Below, piece after piece: positions 7,854 to 12,710 of a DNA stretch of 12,710 nucleotides. The stretch is from Gemmatimonadota bacterium (GTDB lineage Bacteria; Gemmatimonadota; Gemmatimonadetes; Gemmatimonadales; Gemmatimonadaceae). The position numbers and the translations under genes are program-made. How positions within the stretch are numbered: the stretch's first letter is position 1; every line of letters begins with the position of its first letter. The stretch covers positions 1-12,710 of the forward strand of contig QHUV01000062.1 in assembly GCA_003222065.1 (NCBI GenBank). Direction: 5' to 3'. Under the pieces are notes generated by a model. It was not told where the DNA came from. It searched no databases and saw nothing but the letters and a program-made list of their open reading frames with translations.

Positions 7854-8888
7854 CCTCGCCGCGAGCTTCTGCCAGATCTCCTCATCCTCGAGGCCAAGTA
7901 CCCAGGCTGAGAAGCCGCGCAACTTCTTTTCTTGCATGAGACGTAGCTTCGCCTCGAAGCTGCGCGCGTTCTCGAGGAACAACCACTCGTAGGTCCCGCC
8001 ATTCGCGTAATACGTGAACGGCACCTGGTCGGTATCCTCCCAGCGCATCGGTGCGTTCGCTCGCTCGGCGAGGTGCGTGCCCCAACGCCACGTGACCGTT
8101 TCACTCCATGAGCGCACCTGCTCTGGGATGGTCGCGTCCGCGCGCGCGAACCAATGATCGCCGTAGAGTGGAACGCCGAGTGACAGCTTTTCAGCCGGAA
8201 CGTACCGGAGGAAGTAATCCACGTTCTCACGCACCCAGGTCAGGCCGGCCACTGGCCCCGGTGGCGTCCGACGCGTGTGCTGGTCGTACGACATCATGGA
8301 GATGAAATCGGCGACGCGGCCGAGTGCCGCGACATCATAACCGCCACGCCAGCTCTCCTGTAGAAATCGATGATATGCAGTCGGCCCCACTGCCTCATCG
8401 GTGCGGTGGACGACGGCGATCGAGATGGTGAATCCGGCGGCGTGTAGCGCCGCTGCCGCATCGGTGAACCATTTCGTGAAACGGTCGCGATCCTGCTCGT
8501 TGATGTTTTCGACGTCGAACTGAATTCCCCAGTAGCCATGCCGGCGACATGAGCCGACCATCGCGTCGATGCTTCGGCGCTGCGCGGCTTCGTCGCCGAG
8601 CAACCGATGCAACGCGGGTTGATTGAAGCCCTCGTTCACGAACAACGGCATCACTTTGACGTGATGCTCGTTCGCAAGTTTCAGCACGCGTGCGTCGACG
8701 CCGCCGAAGAAAGTGCCTAGCGAGTCGACAGTGTAGCTCTGGGGACCGAGAACGGTGATTTGATCGATGTGGGCGACGAGGCTCCTATACGCATCCTCGC
8801 GGTCGACATAATAGAACAAGCGCTCGCCCTGCGCGCCGAGGGCTGCGGCGTTAATGACAAGTGCGAGGACGATCAGTTTGAGGCGCAT
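7848..8888 (-). CDS. Exported GH18-family glycoside hydrolase (YaaH/chitinase-like TIM barrel)
   Basis: The 346-residue protein starts with a clean signal peptide (MRLKLIVLALVINAAALGAQ, likely cleaved after residue 20) and then a GH18-type barrel. The catalytic strand reads GYWGIQFDVENIN (118-130). Its D125 and E127 match the DxE end of the family DxxDxDxE motif, although the first two acidic positions are replaced (W-G-I-Q-F), as in several spore-cortex and lysozyme-like members. MMSYDQH (198-204) supplies the conserved Tyr201, LSLGVPLYGDHW (236-246) the following strand, and FSAWVLGLEDEEIW (326-339) the barrel-closing Trp. Likely substrates are N-acetylglucosamine polymers such as peptidoglycan or chitin. 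It converges on a CAP-domain gene and lies downstream of a broken CAP gene on the same strand. No ribosome site is evident before ATG 8888. Confidence 0.88.
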   Translation of the reverse strand: MRLKLIVLALVINAAALGAQGERLFYYVDREDAYRSLVAHIDQITVLGPQSYTVDSLGTFFGGVDARVLKLANEHHVKVMPLFVNEGFNQPALHRLLGDEAAQRRSIDAMVGSCRRHGYWGIQFDVENINEQDRDRFTKWFTDAAAALHAAGFTISIAVVHRTDEAVGPTAYHRFLQESWRGGYDVAALGRVADFISMMSYDQHTRRTPPGPVAGLTWVRENVDYFLRYVPAEKLSLGVPLYGDHWFARADATIPEQVRSWSETVTWRWGTHLAERANAPMRWEDTDQVPFTYYANGGTYEWLFLENARSFEAKLRLMQEKKLRGFSAWVLGLEDEEIWQKLAARK

Positions 8889-8910
8889 GAGAGAAGGGCT
8901 GGAATGTCGC

Positions 8911-8926
8911 TTCGCTCAGGATGACA
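8911..8926. repeat. Copy of the TGTCATCCTGAGCGAA intergenic repeat
   Basis: TTCGCTCAGGATGACA on the plus strand (complement TGTCATCCTGAGCGAA) lies between the GH18 start and the end of the CAP remnant. From general knowledge, this sequence is a common dispersed intergenic repeat in many bacterial genomes, usually seen with flanking GAAGGAT-like bases. Only one copy is in this window, so repetition cannot be shown here. Confidence 0.5.
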
Positions 8927-8932
8927 ACGACT

Positions 8933-9252
8933 CTATTCTGGTGCGCCGAAGGTCTGGACGAAGATCAAGCGTCCACGCGCATCGGGAGCAAGCACGACGC
9001 CCGTTTCGCTGTAACCGCCGGCGAGAATATTCGCGCGATGTCCGGGCGATCGCATCCACGCCGCTACCGCGCTCGGCGCATCGGCACGCGTTCGACGTTG
9101 ACGAGATACACGATTTCTCGCGCCATTCCATCGAGCGAGAGCGGCTTCGCGATCAGGGTCGCCGCGGCCGAAGCCGTGCGCGTGCCCGCCGTGGTCGGAT
9201 ACAAGAAGGCGAATGCTGCGCACAAGGCAAGTGCGAGAAGCGCCTTCGTCAC
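8933..9252 (-). pseudogene. Remnant of a second CAP-domain secreted protein (internal deletion plus frameshift)
   Basis: GTG at 9252, preceded directly by GGGAGA, opens a signal peptide (VTKALLALALCAAFAFLYPTT) and the first CAP helix (MAREIVYLVNVER), but this frame stops at TAG 9064-9066. From about 9089 downward a different frame encodes the second half of a CAP domain: RADAPSAVAAWMRSPGHRANIL, GYSETGVVLAPDARGRLIFV, and the end QTFGAPE with stop at 8933-8935. In intact CAP proteins roughly 70 residues, including the first conserved His and the ENIA-type Glu region, separate these two blocks. Here they meet within a few bases near 9083-9092. The deletion is therefore not a multiple of three and the gene is almost certainly dead. 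It is distinct from the intact CAP lipoprotein at 7124-7837. Confidence 0.75.
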
Positions 9253-9667
9253 TCTCCCGCCATGACCGCGCTCGCTCTGCCGAATGTGCGACACAAGCAA
9301 TCGCCCGAAGCCTGAACGCGTGATGCGACTTCCGCGTGAACGGCGCCGAGCCTTGACGAAAGAGCGAGAGCTGTGAGTCGAAGACGACATCGAGAGATTC
9401 GAGGACATGCGCTACAACGATCGTTTCCGCAGAAGCAACACGAACCAACAGAGGCTCGGGTCACGAGCGGCGACATATTCACTTACGGCGCGGGCAGGTC
9501 GAGGTGTCGGGCACGGCTTTCTACGTTCCTGCCATCCGGAATTGATCCTGCGTCCCGCCGTGATCATTGTTGGGGTTCGAGAGTGATGGTTACCATGCGT
9601 CTCCGAAGTAGCGACACTTCGCCGACGGTTTCCCCCCGGCGTATTCAGCAGTCTTAGCTCCTACGTC
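9253..9667. other. Intergenic stretch with no recognisable gene
   Basis: Between the CAP remnant and serA, about 415 bp hold no ORF with family features. The longest frame (9373-9657, plus) is Arg/Ser-rich without a recognisable fold. A 6-bp inverted repeat, CGAAGT ... ACTTCG (9604-9621), lies about 47 bp before the serA start. The serA promoter presumably lies here, but no convincing -35/-10 pair is seen. Confidence 0.5.
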
Positions 9668-11293
9668 ATGAGTCTCAACGTTCTCGTCACCGACGACATC
9701 GACCCGGAAGGCGTCCAGCTGCTTGTCGCGCAGCCGGAGCTGCGCGTAGACGAAGTGCCGACATTGCCGAAGCAGGAGCTTCTGTCACGCATCGGCAATT
9801 ACGACGCATTGGTCGGCCGCAGCGCGACGCGCATCTCCGAAGAGCTCCTGCGCGCGGCCAAGAAGCTGAAGGTCGTGGGTCGTGCCGGCGTCGGCGTCGA
9901 CAACATCGCCCTCGAAGCAGCGACGGCGCTCGGCATCGCCGTGATCAACGCCCCCGCTGGCAATACGGTCGCCGTCGCCGAGTTGTTCTTCGGAGTAATG
10001 ATTGGTTTGCTGCGGCACGTGCCACGAGCGGCGCAGTCGATGCGCGAGGGCAAGTGGGATCGTTCGCAGTTTCTGGGCAACGAGCTGAAGGGCCGTACTC
10101 TCGGCATCGTCGGTGTCGGGCGCATCGGCAGCGAGATCGCGGCGCGCGCTCAGGTGTTCTGTATGGAAGTCGTCGGGTTTGATCCGTATATCGCCGACGA
10201 CCGCTTTCGGGCGTTGCGGATCCGTCGAGCCCCGACACTCGATGCGCTGCTCGAGGAGTCAGAAATCGTGACGGTCCACACGCCGCTCAACGACGAGACG
10301 AAAGGCCTCATCGGACGCCGCGAGCTGTCAATCCTGCGCGCCGGTGCCATCGTCGCCAATCTCGCTCGCGGTGGGATCGTCGACGATCAAGCGCTGTTGG
10401 CCGCGCTGGAGAGCGGCCACCTGCGCGGCGCGGCGCTCGACGTCTATCAAACGGAGCCGCTGGCCGCAGACCACCCGATTCGTAACGCGCCTAACGTCGT
10501 CCTCACGCCACATATTGGCGCGTCGACCGCCGAAGCCCAGCGCAACGTCGCCGTCGACGTGTGCCGGGCTGTGCGGGACGCGTTGCTCCACGGCGAGCTC
10601 TCGCGGTCGATCAATGTCGCTTCCGTCTCGTTAGGCAACGGCCGGTGGCGCGAGGTACAGCCGGCGATGCTCGTCGCGCAGCGGGCGGCGATGGTGACGC
10701 GGGCCATTCTCGCGGACCAGGGACTGCGCGCCGTGCGCCGGCTCGCCGTGCGGTGCGGTAGCGCCCTCATCGACGCGGGAGACCTTCTGCTCTCCGCCGC
10801 TGCCGTCGGCGTACTCGACGGCGTCGTCGAGACAGACCGCCTGAATCTCATCAATGCGCGCACGCTCGCCGAGGCGCGAGGCCTCGAACTATCCGTTGCC
10901 GAGGCGCCGCTCGGTCACCCTTACACCGTCGAGGTCGCGCTGTCGGGGGGGATGCAGGAGTTGGCCGTGGCGGGCAATGCGGCGCCAGACGCCACGCCGC
11001 GCCTAACGCGAATCGGCAGCTTTCACATCGACGTCACGCCGCGCCAGACGCTCATCGTGCTCACCAACAACGATGTCCCTGGCGTCATCGGGCACGTCGG
11101 TACGCTGCTCGGCGACGCCGGCGTGAACATCGCCGAATACCATCAGGCGCGTCTTGCGCAAGGCGGCGAAGCCCTGGCCGCCGTCTCGGTGGACGGCACT
11201 GTCGGTCCGGACATTCGCCGTACGCTACTCGAGCTGCACGACGTGATCACGGCGACGGTGGTGAGGTTCGAGGGACTAGGGCCGAAGGAATAG
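9668..11293 (+). CDS. serA: D-3-phosphoglycerate dehydrogenase
   Basis: The 541-residue protein catalyses NAD-dependent oxidation of 3-phosphoglycerate to 3-phosphohydroxypyruvate, the first step of serine synthesis. It has the long type-I layout: substrate and NAD domains (1-315), an intervening ASB-like domain (about 325-450) and a C-terminal ACT domain (about 461-535, LIVLTNNDVPGVIGHVGTLL). The NAD loop GVGRIG is at 149-154, and GRAGVGVDNI (71-80) is typical. The catalytic Arg/Glu/His trio is R234 in NLARGG, E263 in YQTEP and H282 in TPHIGAST. The ACT domain suggests serine feedback, as known for this family. ATG 9668 gives the expected N-terminus (LNVLVTDDIDPEG) with no ribosome site visible. 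It is followed after 20 bp by an FAD-linked oxidase gene, so both are probably one transcript. Confidence 0.96.
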   Translation: MSLNVLVTDDIDPEGVQLLVAQPELRVDEVPTLPKQELLSRIGNYDALVGRSATRISEELLRAAKKLKVVGRAGVGVDNIALEAATALGIAVINAPAGNTVAVAELFFGVMIGLLRHVPRAAQSMREGKWDRSQFLGNELKGRTLGIVGVGRIGSEIAARAQVFCMEVVGFDPYIADDRFRALRIRRAPTLDALLEESEIVTVHTPLNDETKGLIGRRELSILRAGAIVANLARGGIVDDQALLAALESGHLRGAALDVYQTEPLAADHPIRNAPNVVLTPHIGASTAEAQRNVAVDVCRAVRDALLHGELSRSINVASVSLGNGRWREVQPAMLVAQRAAMVTRAILADQGLRAVRRLAVRCGSALIDAGDLLLSAAAVGVLDGVVETDRLNLINARTLAEARGLELSVAEAPLGHPYTVEVALSGGMQELAVAGNAAPDATPRLTRIGSFHIDVTPRQTLIVLTNNDVPGVIGHVGTLLGDAGVNIAEYHQARLAQGGEALAAVSVDGTVGPDIRRTLLELHDVITATVVRFEGLGPKE

Positions 11294-11313
11294 GCGACAG
11301 GGAACAGCGGCGC

Positions 11314-12675
11314 GTGGTGATTTCCACGGACTTGGGCGTTAGGCAGGCCTTTGCGCGGGACGCGTCGGGGTTGGAGCTGCTCCCCGACGCCGTAGCGAGG
11401 CCGACGACGGAAGAGCAGGTGATCTCGGTCTTACGAGATGCTCGCGCTGCCGGCAAAGCGGTCACGCCGGCCGGCGGGCAGACGAGCACGACTGGCGCGT
11501 CGATTACCGACGGCGCTGTCCTTCTCTCACTCCGCGGACTCGGCGGCATCGGCGAGGTCGGTCGCGACCGCCTAACGATTCGTGTCCAATCGGGAGTGAA
11601 CCTCGGCGACTTGAAGCGCCGGCTCGCGGCCGATGGCCTGTTGTTCGCGCCCGACCCGACGAGCGAGGACGACGTCACCGTCGGCGGCGCCATCGCCTGT
11701 AACGCCTCGGGCGCGCGCAGCCTGTTGTACGGGCCCACGCGGTCACACGTCGCGGCGCTGCGGGTCGCACTCGCCGACGGCAGCGTACACGAGCTCCGCC
11801 GGTCGCGCTTGGAGAAGAACACCGTCGGTTACCTGCCCGTGCACGAGCCGGTGGATTGGTTTATCGGCAGCGAAGGAACCCTCGGCGTCATTCTCGAGGC
11901 CGAGCTCTCGCTGCTCCCACTGCCGGCGAGCGTGACGGGTTTGGCCGTGCCATTCACTCGTGAGGCGGACGCGCTGGACTTCGTCGTCGCGTCCCGATCG
12001 TCGACGGAGGTGTCGCCACGCTGCATCGAGTTCTTCGACGCGGCGGCTTTGACCGTCGCGCGCGCCGCCACGGACGCGGGGTGGGCCGACGGCGCGGGAG
12101 CTCTCGTTTACGTCGAGCAAGCGGCCGCCGAAGGCACGGACGTCCCGCTCGATCGATGGCTCGCGCTCGCCGAGCAATTCGGCGCCGCTGAATCGGACAT
12201 TCTCGTGTACCAAGGAGAGGCTGCCTTACGAGAAGTGCGTCGGCTCCGGCACGCGGTACCGGCGACGATGAACGAACGGGGCGCGCGCTGTCGCGTGTCG
12301 GGAGGCCGGAAAGTCTCCACGGATTGGGCGGTGCCTTATCGCCGGCTCAAAGGCGCCATCGCCGACGCACGGCGCCTCGCCGATGACGCGGGCATCGACC
12401 AGGCGGTGATTTACGGTCACGCCGGCAACGGGCATCCGCATCAGAATTTCATCGCTCGCGACGCGACGGAGCTCGCCCGCATCGAACACGTGGTCGAGGA
12501 CACACTGCGACACGTCGTCGCGCTTGAGGGTACCGTCGCCGCCGAGCACGGCATCGGAAAGCTGAAGCGGCGCTGGCTCTCCCTGCAGCTCACGCCGATG
12601 CAGCGCGGCGTGATGCGGGCCATGAAGGACGAGCTCGACCCGACTGGCATGCTCGCGCCCGGCAACCTGTTCTGA
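11314..12675 (+). CDS. FAD-linked D-2-hydroxyacid dehydrogenase (GlcD / D-lactate / D-2-hydroxyglutarate dehydrogenase family)
   Basis: The 453-residue protein has the PCMH-type FAD domain (about 22-205) and the FAD-linked oxidase C-terminal domain. FAD contacts include PAGGQTSTTGAS (52-63), VQSGVNLGDLKRRLAADGL (91-109), PTSEDDVTVGGAIACNASG (115-133) and IGSEGTLGVI (184-193). The C-terminal metal/substrate site reads YGHAGNGHPHQNF (367-379) and AAEHGIGKLKRRW (409-421). The first is usually GHxGDGNxHxN, so two positions differ (N for D, H for N). Family members oxidise D-lactate, glycolate or D-2-hydroxyglutarate and pass electrons to a quinone or flavoprotein. Its position 20 bp after serA favours D-2-hydroxyglutarate, because SerA enzymes can make that compound, but motifs alone do not decide. 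The start is GTG 11314; the next codon is also GTG. Confidence 0.88.
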   Translation: MVISTDLGVRQAFARDASGLELLPDAVARPTTEEQVISVLRDARAAGKAVTPAGGQTSTTGASITDGAVLLSLRGLGGIGEVGRDRLTIRVQSGVNLGDLKRRLAADGLLFAPDPTSEDDVTVGGAIACNASGARSLLYGPTRSHVAALRVALADGSVHELRRSRLEKNTVGYLPVHEPVDWFIGSEGTLGVILEAELSLLPLPASVTGLAVPFTREADALDFVVASRSSTEVSPRCIEFFDAAALTVARAATDAGWADGAGALVYVEQAAAEGTDVPLDRWLALAEQFGAAESDILVYQGEAALREVRRLRHAVPATMNERGARCRVSGGRKVSTDWAVPYRRLKGAIADARRLADDAGIDQAVIYGHAGNGHPHQNFIARDATELARIEHVVEDTLRHVVALEGTVAAEHGIGKLKRRWLSLQLTPMQRGVMRAMKDELDPTGMLAPGNLF

Positions 12676-12690
12676 GGCTCGTTAGGCGCG

Positions 12691-12710
12691 ATGAGCTCCT
12701 TTGCCTCTGT
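12691..12710 (+). CDS. Possible start of the next gene (cut by window edge)
   Basis: ATG at 12691 begins MSSFAS and runs off the right edge, 15 bp after the oxidase stop. A copy of CGTTAGGC (12680-12687) lies in the spacer. Too short to identify, and it may not be a real start. Confidence 0.3.

Larger units (their letters stand above)
1390..12687. repeat. Dispersed octamer CGTTAGGC / GCCTAACG, 13 exact copies
   Basis: CGTTAGGC reads on the plus strand at 1390, 2277, 4641, 10629, 11337 and 12680, and on the minus strand (as GCCTAACG) at 4147, 5131, 5349, 5935, 10489, 11001 and 11570; each number is the left coordinate of the octamer. Six copies extend to CGTTAGGCGCG (1390, 2277, 5131, 10489, 11001, 12680). 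Near-copies are CGTTAGGG at 4293 and CGTTAGGT (minus) at 5479. Twelve copies are inside genes and one is in a spacer. Taking about 65% GC, roughly 0.5 exact copies would be expected on both strands. The copies fall in several codon phases and encode different residues, so protein conservation does not explain them. Confidence 0.85.

Noticed and set aside
8933..9448. A single 171-residue minus-strand protein
   Set aside because: Only its last third resembles a CAP domain. The first part runs out of frame with the real signal peptide and CAP helix, so it is a composite produced by the frameshift.
9566..9596. TTGTTG ... TACCAT as the serA promoter
   Set aside because: Both hexamers match the consensus poorly and the spacing is 18 bp; composition alone can give this.
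9373..9657. A 94-residue plus-strand ORF before serA
   Set aside because: Arg/Ser-rich with no domain, signal or ribosome site, and typical of random open frames in GC-rich DNA.

Overview
The window is a GC-rich bacterial chromosome segment with almost no Shine-Dalgarno signals, several GTG or TTG starts, and a SusC/SusD outer-membrane pair. That combination, with high GC, points to a Gemmatimonadota-like or related Bacteroidota/FCB-superphylum genome. The placement is inferred from gene content, since no rRNA or tRNA is present. No plasmid, phage, insertion sequence or CRISPR array is visible.

Layout. (1) Positions 1-4229 carry a forward run of genes: the 3' end of a SusC/RagA TonB-dependent receptor, its SusD/RagB lipoprotein partner (split by an apparent one-base frameshift just after the lipobox), an exported N-acyl-D-amino-acid deacylase of the amidohydrolase superfamily, and a rhomboid protease. 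(2) The rhomboid gene overlaps by ATGA with an M20-family amidohydrolase/carbamoylase (4226-5554) that has a twin-arginine leader. (3) A cyclopropane-fatty-acid synthase-like methyltransferase (5551-6969, minus) converges on that gene, and their stop codons overlap. (4) Positions 7124-9252 hold a small cell-envelope group: a CAP-domain lipoprotein (plus), a GH18-type glycosidase (minus, converging on a palindrome that contains both stops), and the remnant of a second CAP gene (minus) with a large internal deletion plus frameshift. (5) After about 415 bp without a recognisable gene comes a two-gene operon: serA (3-phosphoglycerate dehydrogenase) and an FAD-linked D-2-hydroxyacid dehydrogenase. 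A further ORF starts at the right edge.

How the genes may work together. The SusC/SusD pair and the two exported amidohydrolases fit a role in scavenging acylated or carbamoylated amino-acid derivatives at the cell surface, although this rests on adjacency only. The serA/FAD-oxidase pair fits a known coupling in which SerA forms D-2-hydroxyglutarate from 2-oxoglutarate and a flavoprotein re-oxidises it.

The most unusual signal is not a gene. The octamer CGTTAGGC (complement GCCTAACG) occurs 13 times exactly in 12.7 kb, where roughly 0.5 would be expected by composition. It appears on both strands and in different reading frames, and it forces rare codons (TTA, CTA, AGG) in otherwise GC-biased genes. 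Its density of about one per kilobase and lack of strand bias resemble a DNA-uptake or similar genome-wide signal sequence. It is absent from 5943-10488, the stretch holding most of the CFA synthase gene, the CAP/GH18 genes and the start of serA.
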